Positions 12,346 through 22,922 of a stretch of 64,000 bases of DNA are shown here, piece after piece. Under the pieces are notes generated by a model. It ran no database searches. It worked only from the letters and a program-made list of their open reading frames with translations, and was not told the DNA's origin. Numbering within the stretch: position 1 is the stretch's first letter; each line of letters starts with the position of its first letter. The stretch comes from Maratus speciosus. Lineage: Eukaryota; Arthropoda; Arachnida; Araneae; Salticidae. The stretch covers positions 280,471,836 to 280,535,835 of the forward strand of contig OZ010792.1 in NCBI GenBank assembly GCA_963932465.1. Direction: 5' to 3'. The translations under genes and the position numbers were made by a program.

Positions 12346-13656
12346 AAGAAAGTCGAAATTCGGACATTTTTCAGAAACCTAATACATTCTACTTATGAAT
12401 ATAGAAGAACGTAAATATTGATCTTAATATTCCAATTTAATGTCCTTCACCAGAACGTCTGAATAACGGATACCACCTCTACTTAAGAGACAGAATGTCT
12501 GTCCCCACTTCGCAAAGCTCGTCGCGAATACGTGACATATAGGGTGAACAGAATCTTTAATTTTCCATACAAGTAATTTTTAAAAGTAAATTTTGCCCTA
12601 CTTAATTACAGAATTTCTGTGGCACAAAAACAGAAACAATTTTTTTTATTTTATTTTGAAATATCGGCAATAAAAGATTAAAAAATTTGTTAAGGGGGGC
12701 TCGTCCCGAAATAGTTAGTGGGAGATGAGAGAGTATTACTGCTGATTTTTTTTCTGTTAAGTTCAAAATAATAATTCATAAAATTATGAAATAATAATTA
12801 AAATTTTAATTTTCCGAGGAGAAATTTAAAAAATGCATTCCAAGCCCATTGGTTTAGCGTTAGAGAAGGGAATTTTCAGCCTGTACTGATGAGGAGCCTC
12901 AAGCTTCTACAATTTTTCATATTCATTGTGAATGGATTTATGAACTGATATTTGCATATGAAATACTTCTGTATCGATCTTTGTTAAGAAAATGGGTTTT
13001 TAACTTTGGTTGGTTATAGTAGACGGGCTTTCCCTTTTAAAAGAAGAAAAAAATCCATCTCTACTGTCACATGTCTTAAGTCTAGGGTAACATTCAAAAG
13101 TTGTTCTTAGCTATAGAGTAATTCTGGGATTTATCCCGCACATTTTTTTGAATTTGTGTATAAAGTCCTATAGTGGACATACAAAAAAAAAAAAAAAAAA
13201 AAAAAAAAAAACATTCTGTGCTATTTAATGTTAAATATACAACGCGTGTACTGCGACAAAAAAATTCAAAACAAATAATTAATATTTTGTAACAATTCTT
13301 TTCTAAAACTACACTGCGGCGCTTTCACCCGTACATTCAGGCTGAGACGACGCACTTGTGCTGTAGTTATACCGCGCTTGTAATAAGAACAGAATGAAAT
13401 TATAAATAAAAATACTAAAAAAAAAATATTCATATCTGGACTGTAATTAACGATGTAATAACAAAATGAAACTAAATTAGTACAATGAACATTATTAGTA
13501 GATTTAAATTAATAATTGTTTTTCTACTTTCACTATTAAAATTATCGACTTATTTTTTTACATTGAATTTTTATTGTTATTTCAGCAACAACGTAATATC
13601 AATGTATTATAGAGGGAAAAGAAAAAAAGTAAAATTGTGTTTACATAACTTATTTG
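12346..13656. other. Unassigned DNA with one dispersed repeat
   Basis: No gene is visible. The segment 12880-13000 (GTGAATGGATTTATGAACTG and flanks) is repeated in the same orientation at 22355-22440. A poly-A run lies near 13183-13210. A short reading frame at 13485-13718 is AT-driven and runs into the MITE. Confidence 0.45.
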
Positions 13657-13864
13657 TTAACCCTTTCGGGACCGGTGGCTTTTACACAAATTTTATTCGG
13701 TTGGCACCACTTTTTTAAAAGAAGTTACCTTTACTTAAATAATCATGAAAATGCTCTAATTAATGAAAACAAATATTACTTTTCTTTTTTACTGGTGCCA
13801 AAAACAAATTTTGTATGCTCTTTCTGAAGGTGCTTATATGCACCCATGGTCCCGAATGGGTTAA
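13657..13864. mobile_element. piggyBac-like MITE, copy 1 (TTAA ends)
   Basis: TTAA-CCCTTTCGGGACCGG at the left is mirrored by GGTCCCGAATGGG-TTAA at the right. The TTAA site and CCC-starting termini are those of the piggyBac superfamily. The ~200-bp body (GTTGGCACCACTTTTTTA; TTACTTTTCTTTTTTACTGG) recurs at 22923-23124 and, interrupted, at 42840-44518. Too short to encode a protein. Confidence 0.7.
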
Positions 13865-14566
13865 GAGACCTGTTTTTTTCGACTACAATCTACAGAAAAT
13901 GTGTCGAAAAAGTACAGTCTTTATGTAACTACAATTAACACATGATGCAACGAAGCCAATTATACTTCCTCTTTTTTGGAGTAGTTTTCTAAACATTCCT
14001 TGCAAAGAACGTCTGCGTTACGCGTAATCCAATTTTTCATTATTATCCTCTTGACTTGCATCTTTCTTGCCCTTCTTACTTTTTATTTTTCCCTTTTCCT
14101 CCTTTGGTTTTAGTAAACTTGATAACATGCCTAGCATGGTTAGTCTGTGCAAAAAGAAATGGAAAAGTTAATAACACTTAATCATCCCGTACAAAAGAGC
14201 TGACAAAAGAAACTGCGGCATGTATACCGGAATTGCAGTGCAGCATGTATCTCCTTTTGCATGATGCAGACGTCGGCCATCACAGTTACCTGCCATCGCT
14301 GAGGGGAAAGGCGTAACCATACACACACTCTTATATAAATACTACACTTAGTTTTGACTTCGAAATCATGCTTGCATTTCGTAATTAGTGTATGAAAAGT
14401 ATTTAAACATAACGTGTTTAAAAGTTTGGACCGTGAAATCATGCACTTACCACAAAATAAGGATTGTACTTCTACAAGTAAACATCGAAATGCGATTCAC
14501 GCTATACACTGGTTAAAATAATCTCATTGCGCATCTATCCCGGATGCGGCGACTCTCCCGGAATTA
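13865..14566. other. Unassigned DNA before the hAT element
   Basis: No gene or repeat structure could be recognised. An 86-codon frame on the minus strand at 14182-14442 shows no familiar motif. Confidence 0.4.
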
Positions 14567-14574
14567 CCCTACTA
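14567..14574 (+). repeat. 8-bp target-site duplication, left
   Basis: CCCTACTA directly precedes the hAT terminus and is repeated exactly at 22029-22036 directly after the right terminus. Confidence 0.85.
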
Positions 14575-15144
14575 TAGGGGTGCACAACCTTTTTAAGAGA
14601 AGGGCCACTTACCAAAATGTCTGGGTTGTCTAGGGCCACTTCAGTAATACGGAGAGAATTCTGTTTCGGGGAGGTGATCTATGGGTCTATAATCAGACAC
14701 AAAATACGATTTCAGAGGGAGAAGGTTACCCCTCTAGGTTCCCCTACCCAGACATCATATCCAATTCAGTTGCGGGGCTGAAACTGACGTGTATTTTTTA
14801 ATTCTAATTGGTACCACTTTCTGAAGGCAGAAAATTTTCACAGAAATTCAGCACACACTTTGCCGACATTTGCAAGAGAGATCTGCTTCAAAAATTATAT
14901 TAGAACGATACTGGGGTGAAGAGGATAAAAATATAGTATCCTGGGGCAGCCCTGCAGTTGGCAAGAATATATCAACAGTTTACTTTATAGCAAGGATTAT
15001 TTTCAAGGAGTGATAATATTCCTTGACTTTATTGGGGGCAGTAAATTTTGTTTTATTAAAACTGCTAAAAAACCAACATAGACATGAAAGTGGCTAGCGC
15101 CGAAAAAAAGTGAACTTTATGAACGAAGGGGGGGGGGGGAGTCG

Positions 15145-16675
15145 ATCAACGAAATGTGAGATTTTTATGAGCCTGATCGACAAAATTCGCGATCTTTCCG
15201 TCCCCGATCGACGAAATTTACGATTTTTTCGTGGCTAATCGACAAAATTCGCAAATTTTTTTTCGCTTGACCAACGAAATTAGCGATTTTTAACCGATTG
15301 ACGAAATTTGTAATTTCTTCCCGCTGAAAATCGACGAAATACGCGACTTTTTCTTGCGACTGACGAAACTCAATATTTTGTCGCAGCCGATCAACAAAAT
15401 TTGCAATTTTTCCTCGCATTATCAAAAAAATTGACAAATTTTTCTGTGCCTGATCAACGAAATTTACGTTTTTCCGCTCCTGATCAACAAAATTCGCGAT
15501 TTTTCAGTGCCCGACCAACGAAATTCCGGATTTTTCGGATCCCAATCGACAAAACTCGCGATTTTTCTGTGCCCGATCGACAAAATTTGGGATTGTTTCG
15601 CGGCTAATCGACAAAATTCGCGAATTTTTTCTCGCTTGACCAACGAAATTAGCGATTTTTAACCGATTGACGAAATTTGTAATTTCTTCCCGCTGAAAAT
15701 TGACGAAATACGCGACTTTTTCTTGCGACTGACGAAACTCAATATTTTGTCGCAGCCGATCAACAAAATTTGCAATTTTTCCTCGCATTATCAACAAAAT
15801 TGACAAATTTTTCTGTGCCTGATCAACGAAATTTACGTTTTTCCGTTCCTGATCAACAAAATTCGCGATTTTTCAGTGCCCGACCAACGAAATTCCGGAT
15901 TTTTCGGATCCCAATCGACAAAACTCGCGATTTTTCTGTGCCCGATCGACAAAATTTGGGATTGTTTCGCTCCCGAGCAACGAAATTTTCAATTTTTCTG
16001 TGTCTGATCGACAAAATTCGTGATTTTTTTCGTTCCCGACCGACAAAATTCGCGATTTTTTCTTGCTCGACCAACGAAATTCGCGGCTTTTCCGTGCCCG
16101 ATTGACGAAAGTTTCGATTATTACGCGCCTGATCGACGAAATTCCCGATTTTTTCTCACGATAAACACTCAAAACACGCGATTTTTCCAAAGTCGATCAA
16201 CGGAATTTGAGATTTTCCCGCTAATAATCGACAAAATTCGCGATTCATCCGCACCCCATCGACGAAATTCACGATTCTTAACTTACTGACGAAATATTCA
16301 ATTTTTTCTCGCGACTGACGAAAGTAATGCTTTTTTCGCAGCCGACCAAAAAAAATCTGTAATTTTCCAGTGCATCATCAACAAACCTGACGATTTATCC
16401 GTGTCCGAGCAACGAAATCAGCAATTTTTCCCAGCTCAATCGACGAAATTTGCTATTTTTTCCGCTCCTCATCCACAAAATTCGCGATTTTCCCCTATCC
16501 GATCAACGAAATTTGCGATTTTTCCCCGCCTTACCGACAAAATTCGTAATTTTTCCGTGTCCGATCAGCTATGTTCGTAATTTTTCCGCGCCGGTTCAAC
16601 GAAATTCTTATCTGACTGACTAAATTTTCAATTTTTCGCGGTAAATTGACAAAATTCACGGTTTTTTACTGCGAC
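15145..16675 (+). repeat. ~31-bp minisatellite array inside hAT
   Basis: About 49 degenerate units of roughly 31 bp, with a core like GATCGACAAAATTCGCGATT followed by TTTCCGTGCCC. A 369-bp block has been duplicated in tandem: about 15225-15570 reappears at about 15595-15940 with few differences. Both strands give repetitive peptide frames, but the pattern is explained by the DNA repeat, so no gene is called. The related array in the second hAT copy is at 56930-58340. Confidence 0.9.
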
Positions 16676-16680
16676 CATAT

Positions 16681-16706
16681 GCAAAAAAAAAAAAAAAAAA
16701 AAAAAA

Positions 16707-16738
<32 letters not shown>

Positions 16739-16765
16739 TATATATATATATATATATATATATAA
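16681..16765. repeat. poly-A/(AAT)n/(TA)n microsatellite at the Naiad boundary
   Basis: A run of A, then AAT repeats, then TA repeats, directly at the point where the hAT sequence breaks off. A second (TA)n run at 21942-21954 marks the other boundary. Naiad elements are known to favour microsatellites. Confidence 0.75.
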
Positions 16766-16769
16766 CCAT

Positions 16770-18567
16770 TAATTAAACATAACCTTCCACCGTCAAATAT
16801 TATGAATCAAAGCTGTATGCATTTAAAAAAAAAATTAATATAAGAACCACTATGGAAGAAAAAGAAAAAAGTGGACACCGACAAAAATTGAAAAGCTTAT
16901 ACATTGAATTACGTTATCAAGGGCACAGAATTCAATGATATAAGCAAAATGGTTGTTTTCTGTGGGAAAAATAAGCTAAAGCTAAAAGTTATTTTCCCCT
17001 GTGCCCAGACAACCATAAAATCAAGTGAATTGATTAAAAATGAAAGCAGAATAGAAACAAATAATATGAAATGGAAGAAACAATAAAACGTATCTAAATA
17101 TTTATAGGATATAAAATATAAATAATAAACACCATACCGATTAATATTTCAGTATTTTACAAAAATCCACACGCACATGGCTGCCAGTATATCAAAAAGA
17201 TTAAGGTGAATAAAACAGTTAAGAAATCACATTAAATGATACCAAAGGATGCAGTTAATACATTTTGAAATAAAATTGAAATACCTTGTTAAACACATTT
17301 AATCTAATATAAAATAAATAGATATTAATTACATTATTTAAAATGCACTATTAAATTAATTAATAACAGTTTAACAATATCGTCAAAATTTAGCTAAAAA
17401 TACCCCCTGGTGTATTAAATTATAACTGAAATGGAGCTAGAAAAATTAACAATTAGAGCTATCTTAAAGCGACAAATTTAGTGCTGCCATCTAGTATTAC
17501 TTCTATTAAACAACTAACGCAAGATAAACATTTGCAAGCATTTGAATGTAAATAACTGTATAAATAATTGTAAGCATTTGAATGTAAATAACTGTATAAA
17601 CAGCAAAACCAACATATCCTTATATATAGAGAATTATAAACCGAATATAAACCACACAATGTATTTAAAAACTATTGTAAATAAAATTTAAAAGCATACA
17701 ATATATTCTATTAGCTAACTTATTTAAACTAAACTAAGAAATAAATAATTCTAGAACATTGATAATATATAGCATATAGCTATATGCTATAAAACAAAAT
17801 AAAATTCAGTAATAATTAATATAAATAATTATTAAATATAAAAATTATTTTTTATGAATTATATATCAGATATTTATAAAATGAACAGGAAATAAAAAAC
17901 ATGTGGAAGTAAATAGAAGGTTAAATGATACTTAAATACCCATTACTTAAAAAGCACAAATATAGAGTGTGGATTATCTTCAGACATCCATAAAAAACCA
18001 TAAAGTATGAATGTGGGACATTCAAAAACATTAAACCGATAATAAATATTAAAAAGAATAGAGTAATAATAATAAAAATAATTACCCAATTTTAATGCAT
18101 ACAGTATAACTATATTTATATTATACATACTTATATGTATATTATTCACTATAAGAATGGCATACTATTAATAATTAATATGATATTGTCCTTAGTAAAT
18201 TTAAAATTTAATAACAAATAATTGTAAATTAGATTAATCAATAATTAGGCTAATTATAATATTAATGAAATTCTCCAATTACATATAAAATATCAAATCA
18301 ACATCCATATAAAATACGTAACAAAAATATAGTAATAATACAAGAGCCCCCATTTTTTTTTAGATATATATAATTAACCATTGCGTATTATCCAGACAAC
18401 ACCACCCTCCTCCGTACTCTAACATCTACCCACCCAACCAACCTATAATTTTTTTTTATATTATTTTACAATTTTTAATTTTTTATAGATATTTTTTTTT
18501 TATAATTTTTTTGTAATTTTGTTTACGCATGTGTTAATTTGTTTTAATAGATCATGTAAGAAAAGTA
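16770..18567 (-). other. 3' non-coding part of the Naiad insertion
   Basis: No protein is visible. It holds a direct duplication AGCATTTGAATGTAAATAAC at about 17536 and 17574, followed in both by TGTATAAA, and a perfect 24-nt palindrome at 17768-17791 (TATAGCATATAG and its complement). Which part is element 3' UTR and which a second partial copy cannot be decided by eye. Confidence 0.45.
17768..17791. repeat. Perfect 24-nt palindrome
   Basis: TATAGCATATAG is followed immediately by its complement CTATATGCTATA. It is AT-rich and lies in the Naiad 3' region; function unknown. Confidence 0.6.
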
Positions 18568-20232
18568 CTAATTGTATATTAATGAATATATGAATTTTTT
18601 TGGAAAACCATGATTTAATGCATCATAAATTAGTTTTTTAATATTATTGTTAATTAGAGGAGAAGAACATAAACATTTTATTCTATATAAATGATTAAGT
18701 ATTATATTCCGAAATACAGAATGATGTAGACAAGATTTAAAATTTGTAAATGTATTAACTTTGAATTTAAATTCTTTACGTTTGTCATATAAATCTGTGA
18801 TTGTTTTATTGTCTTTGATTGTAATTTTAAGATCTAAGAAGTTAATTGTATTGTTAGATAAAAGGTTTCCCGTTAATTCCAAATTAGTGGGATAATCAAC
18901 TGGAAATCGAGTAACTGCAGATTGATCAGTATCAATTAAAATGATGTCATCAATATAACGATATAAATGTAGATTATTATTAGTAAAATTACGTTCATAA
19001 TGATATAAGTATAAGTCTGAGAGTAAACTGGAAGTACAACCACCTTGTGGTATACCGACATGCTGTAAATATAAAGTATTATCTTGCAATATATAATTAT
19101 TATAGATAATGAAGTTAGTTAAAGATTTAAAATATGCAATATCTATATTAGATGGTAATTCCAGTTTTTTATAATATTTTTTAAATAATGCATTTATAAT
19201 TTTATGTAAATCTAATAGGTCTATATTATTAAAAAGATCTTTGAAGTCATATGTCGTTATATTATAAACACAATGAAGATTTTTTAAAATATTAACAAGT
19301 TGATAGCTATTTTTTATACAATGTGTATTATCATTATTTGTAGTAAGTACATATAATTGATTAAGAATTTTTAAGAGAAGTGTATTGGCTTTATTATTAT
19401 ATGTATTACAACCAATAGTAACAGTCCTAAATTTAATAGGAGTTTTATGAAATTTGGGAATAAGAACTAAATATGGATAATTAAAATTAGTAGATAAAAT
19501 ATTTAATAGTTTATAATAACTTCGAATTTTACGATTATTTACAATTACAGTTTCATTAGTTTTTTGAAATGACTTATTAGAAGAAATAGAATTTGTAAGA
19601 AGTTGGTGATAATATGATTTACATATAATAGCATAATTGTTAGGAGATTTGTCTACATATGTAATAACGTAGTTTTTTTGTAATTTAGTAATTTTTTGGA
19701 AATAATGCTTTGTATTAATAGAAACCAAATCAGCAATATTATTTTTTAAAGCCATAGTTAATTTTTCAATTACTAATATCTTCCATTGATTAAAATATTC
19801 AATAGGCTTATTATAAGAGATAGAAATTTTATAAATAAAAATATCAATATCATATGTAAACTGTTTGATAATAGATTTAACATTAAATTTAGATGGAAGT
19901 CTATATTTAGTACCATAACCCATTAGTTGTTTCAATTTAAAATCATGAACAATATCAAGATTTCCAGTGATTATATGTCCATGATCATTGTTTATGTATT
20001 TTTTTAGAGTGGGGTCTTTGCAGTTGCACGGAAAATTACTTGCAGCAGATGTATTTTTTGAAAATGTATTGTAGTTAAAAATCTTTCTCCCAATTGTATT
20101 CGGATATTTAAAGGTTTTTGATATATGAAGATTATTGATAGGAAAAAAACAATTTTTATCATTAATTATAGAATTGATATTAATTTTATTAAATATGTGA
20201 TTTGAAAAAGTAATTATCATTTGAGTATTCAT
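18568..20232 (-). CDS. Naiad PLE ORF2: CxC linker plus reverse transcriptase
   Basis: This 554-residue frame would copy element RNA into DNA at the insertion site. Near the N-terminus is the CxC linker (C69, C71) followed by DHGHIITGNLDI at 83-94, the hallmark of PLEs with an N-terminal endonuclease. RT motifs follow: DKSPNNYAIICK at 194-205, LIPKFHKTPIKFR at 257-269, motif A TTYDFKDLF at 326-334 (D329), GIPQGG at 393-398, catalytic YIDD at 426-429, FLDLKI at 440-445 and the thumb segment YDKRKEFKF at 457-465. There are no stops or in-frame TGA. The start ATG overlaps the ORF1 stop as ATGA, in the -1 frame, so it is either made by frameshifting or reinitiation or was split from one ORF by an indel. 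Downstream thumb sequence has a relative at 37655-37985. Full-length RT; activity unproven. Confidence 0.85.
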   Translation of the reverse strand: MNTQMIITFSNHIFNKININSIINDKNCFFPINNLHISKTFKYPNTIGRKIFNYNTFSKNTSAASNFPCNCKDPTLKKYINNDHGHIITGNLDIVHDFKLKQLMGYGTKYRLPSKFNVKSIIKQFTYDIDIFIYKISISYNKPIEYFNQWKILVIEKLTMALKNNIADLVSINTKHYFQKITKLQKNYVITYVDKSPNNYAIICKSYYHQLLTNSISSNKSFQKTNETVIVNNRKIRSYYKLLNILSTNFNYPYLVLIPKFHKTPIKFRTVTIGCNTYNNKANTLLLKILNQLYVLTTNNDNTHCIKNSYQLVNILKNLHCVYNITTYDFKDLFNNIDLLDLHKIINALFKKYYKKLELPSNIDIAYFKSLTNFIIYNNYILQDNTLYLQHVGIPQGGCTSSLLSDLYLYHYERNFTNNNLHLYRYIDDIILIDTDQSAVTRFPVDYPTNLELTGNLLSNNTINFLDLKITIKDNKTITDLYDKRKEFKFKVNTFTNFKSCLHHSVFRNIILNHLYRIKCLCSSPLINNNIKKLIYDALNHGFPKKFIYSLIYN

Positions 20233-21326
20233 GTTCTGAATTTTGTGTTTTTTTGTAAATTAATATTTAAAAGATTAACCCTACTCATAATAAGGTCAAA
20301 GTAAATATCAGAGAAATGTTTAGAGAAAGATTTACTTAGAAAGACATTTAAATGTTGTACAAGCTGTTTCTTTTTAATAGCAAAGATGTTTTTTCGAATT
20401 AACAACCAGTTATAATTCTCTAAGTAATTTCGTTGAAGATCATTAATTTGTTTTGTGATAGATTTTTTGGAAACTACAACTGATGATGAACCCTTTCCGC
20501 GTTTATTACGTGTTGTTTTAGCCTTTAAATTATGATTAAGAGTAGGATAAATTGGAGAATAATCAATATTGTTATTTATAGATGTGAAGACTTTGACAGG
20601 TCTGTTAAATACTTCACTATTAAGTCCATAAGGATAAATTGTGTTATAATATTTCATATATGATGATTCCATATAAAGACGTTCTGATTTATTTTTTAGA
20701 ATTTGAAGGATTTCAATTGTCGTATTTTTAAATAGATGTTTATGAAAATGTTGAATTTCAGCTGTAGATTGTATATTTTTTGCTTTGTTGTTATTAGAGT
20801 CTGAACGATGATGATTGATTCGTTTATGAATTGGACCTGATGTTTCACCAATATATTTCATATTACATAAGTTGCATTTTATACTATAAATAACATTAAA
20901 TGCTTTACAAAAACTTGAATAATTAGGATCTGAGACAATTTGTGTCTGAGCAGCGTATGGACATGTCTTGCACCGAGAATCATAGCACTTACGAAAAAAT
21001 AAAGGACGAGGGGGAGAGTATAAATGGTCGCTGGATGACGATCCAGGAACAACCCAATTATTATTCATGTACCGGGCACTACACTGCATAGATGCTAAGT
21101 GTATCTTGCCAGTATCGAGATGTTTACTAAGAACTGCCATATAAAAATTATGTATGGAAAATGCAATAATTGCCATAAAAATAAGAAATTTTAATAATTT
21201 AATTAAATTAGCCTTGATTAAATAATAAAACTTGAGTAAGAAAAAATATATACAATATTTACAATAATAGAAGCAGAACGCAGAAACAATCTTCAAATTA
21301 TCCATAACCAAATTATGAAAACCCAA
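20229..21326 (-). CDS. Naiad PLE ORF1: N-terminal GIY-YIG endonuclease
   Basis: A 365-residue frame whose central part (about 108-245) is a GIY-YIG nuclease that would nick target DNA for integration. Visible parts: zinc-binding cysteines C114, C119 and C122, VIYSI at 145-149, CNLC at 151-154, YIG at 158-160, R169, the histidine pair H172-H173, and the metal-binding glutamate E220 in YMESSYMKYY, followed by YPYGLN at 231-236. The first ~60 residues are hydrophobic; initiation at a later Met (51, 63 or 80) is possible. The last ~110 residues are basic and lead toward the ORF2 linker. In known Naiads nuclease and RT are one polypeptide, here they are two frames overlapping by 4 nt. Cysteines are encoded as Cys; no in-frame TGA precedes the stop. 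Confidence 0.85.
   Translation of the reverse strand: MGFHNLVMDNLKIVSAFCFYYCKYCIYFFLLKFYYLIKANLIKLLKFLIFMAIIAFSIHNFYMAVLSKHLDTGKIHLASMQCSARYMNNNWVVPGSSSSDHLYSPPRPLFFRKCYDSRCKTCPYAAQTQIVSDPNYSSFCKAFNVIYSIKCNLCNMKYIGETSGPIHKRINHHRSDSNNNKAKNIQSTAEIQHFHKHLFKNTTIEILQILKNKSERLYMESSYMKYYNTIYPYGLNSEVFNRPVKVFTSINNNIDYSPIYPTLNHNLKAKTTRNKRGKGSSSVVVSKKSITKQINDLQRNYLENYNWLLIRKNIFAIKKKQLVQHLNVFLSKSFSKHFSDIYFDLIMSRVNLLNINLQKNTKFRT
20247..20253 (-). promoter_or_regulatory. Candidate -1 frameshift slippery site A-AAA-AAC
   Basis: On the minus strand ORF1 codons read CAA-AAA-AAC, giving the canonical heptamer A AAA AAC in the correct frame. A -1 slip there continues as an open frame directly into ORF2. The ORF1 stop is six codons downstream. 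I see no strong stimulatory stem-loop in the AT-rich DNA that follows. The same A7 run is also a likely place for a simple indel. Confidence 0.5.
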
Positions 21327-22036
21327 ATATCATAGACTAATAATAGCAAGAAACCACTAAACTATTTTATAACAAATAAGTCAAAAAAGATCCGCATAAC
21401 ATCCAAATCCTAGAACAACTATAACCATGCAAAGACAACCAAAACGCATACCCAACTAACTACTCAGATCAAATTAAAATGAATTTAAACTAAAGCAAAT
21501 TAACATTAAATCTATGAATAGGAATAATTATTGCTACCAAATTAATGTATATATAAAATGATTATCTCTACAGAATTATGTAAAGCTATAGCAAAAATAG
21601 AAAATATATAGGACAATATCATACACTAACTACAAGAAAATTCAGATAAAATCATAACTAGAAAATTAAAAAACATTAAATAAATCATTGCAATGATAGG
21701 AATGAAAAAATTAATGGAATCCTAAAATAGGTATCAGATAACTACATGGTAGAAATCATATTGATAATACACATAGATAGTGCGCTAATTGCAGCAATGA
21801 TCTAAGCGTATAATATTTAAAAGATTGCTAAATAATTTAGCGACCTGGGAATATATATAAATATATATAAGATACCATAAGGAAAAAATACATCAAAATG
21901 AATTGTTGACATTCAAAATGAAAAGATATTTAAAAATATCGTATATATATATATATTTCCAGTTATAAATTGACGAAATTCGCGGGCCACACGTTAATCC
22001 CTCGCGGGGCACCGGTTGTGCATCCCTACCCTACTA

Positions 22037-22922
22037 TATGGCCAAACATCAGCGGATACTTTCGATTTTAGACGTTTTGTCGAATATCTAGAGAAATGTT
22101 TGACAAAGTCTTCTGAAACTTTCGGAACATAAAGAGCATGTTTGATTTCATAATTTTCTGCGAACGTTTGATCATAAGGTCAATTAGGGGACCAACAACA
22201 AATTAAATAAAAAAACAATATTTTCGATCACTCTGTAAAATAAAATGCTACATGGACAATTGTGTAAGAATAACAAGTATATTCATATAATAAAGGTTGC
22301 TTTAAAAAATACAAGAAGTATGTGCATGGTTTTTTGTTTATAACATAGGGGAACGCAAGGAAAGATGACGAAGCTAAGCTTGTACAATTTTTCCTTTCCA
22401 CTGTGAATGGATTTATGAACTGATATTTGCATGAGAACTTCGCCCATATCTTGATTCATGCCATGAATATTTTCAATTGCATCTTTTAACTTTAAAGGAG
22501 CAAACCATGGGATTATCTAAAAATAAGGTAATTTTCTTTCGTCAGCCATAGGGTAAGAGGACGAAAATAAACCATTTTTAACCAGTAACCAAGACTATTG
22601 AAAAATAAGTCGATCTCGTAGGAATTTGTAGCTCTTGAGTTCTACTTACAAAATATTTTAATGAAAAGATTGAAAAATTTACCGTAGAATGGTGATTACT
22701 TACATTGTGATAGTTAAACATTTTAGGGAAACACACTGAAAACGAAATAATGCACATTAACTTCCTTCCAAGTGGGAATGTGAGTGTTTATCATAGTGAT
22801 GCGCATGTCCTGCCTCCAGGGGACTCTTTTGTTGGCCGCGACGTGCTAGTTTTTGTGATTAACTGTGAGAAATATTAAATTCGTCATCTTACCACATTAC
22901 CCTACAGGATTTTCAACCAAAT
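22037..22922. other. Unassigned DNA after the hAT
   Basis: No gene. 22355-22440 repeats the segment at 12880-13000. The rest shows no recognisable structure. Confidence 0.45.

Larger units (their letters stand above)
16681..21954 (-). mobile_element. Naiad-type Penelope-like retroelement, full insertion
   Basis: The insertion splits the hAT between GCGACCATATGC (16669-16680) and TTCCAGTTATAAATTG (from 21955). The second hAT copy is continuous there (58300-58345). On the minus strand it carries an endonuclease frame (21326-20229) and a CxC-plus-reverse-transcriptase frame (20232-18568), then about 1.8 kb of AT-rich 3' DNA. The order endonuclease, CxC linker, RT is the permuted order of the Naiad/Chlamys clade. 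Pseudo-LTRs or target duplications could not be identified by eye. Confidence 0.8.
14575..22028. mobile_element. hAT-like element with internal minisatellite and nested Naiad
   Basis: Terminal inverted repeats are TAGGGGTGCACAACC (14575-14589) and its near-perfect complement GGTTGTGCATCCCTA (22014-22028). They are flanked by a perfect 8-bp duplication CCCTACTA, the hAT signature. Inside are about 560 bp of left-end DNA with GGGCCACTT motifs, a ~31-bp tandem array (15145-16675), a 5.3-kb Naiad insertion (about 16681-21954) and a short right end with GGGCCACACG. No hAT transposase is present, so the element is non-autonomous. A second copy without the Naiad lies at 56653-58415. Confidence 0.85.

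Noticed and set aside
12886..12915. CTGATGA resembling a hammerhead core
   Set aside because: No GAAAC partner with a pairable stem follows; isolated match.
15165..16289. Several overlapping repetitive peptide frames (FVDR/NFVG and PDRQNSRF types) on both strands
   Set aside because: They are direct translations of the ~31-bp DNA repeat in several frames at once; unit length is not a codon multiple and there is no start, flank or motif of a real gene. The same applies to 56862-58107.
15145..16675. Regularly spaced repeats resembling a CRISPR array
   Set aside because: Units are contiguous and degenerate, with no identical repeats, no unique spacers and no cas genes; the window is eukaryotic.
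20229..20231. ORF1 TGA as a selenocysteine codon
   Set aside because: ORF2 lies in the -1 frame, so reading through TGA in frame 0 does not lead into the RT.
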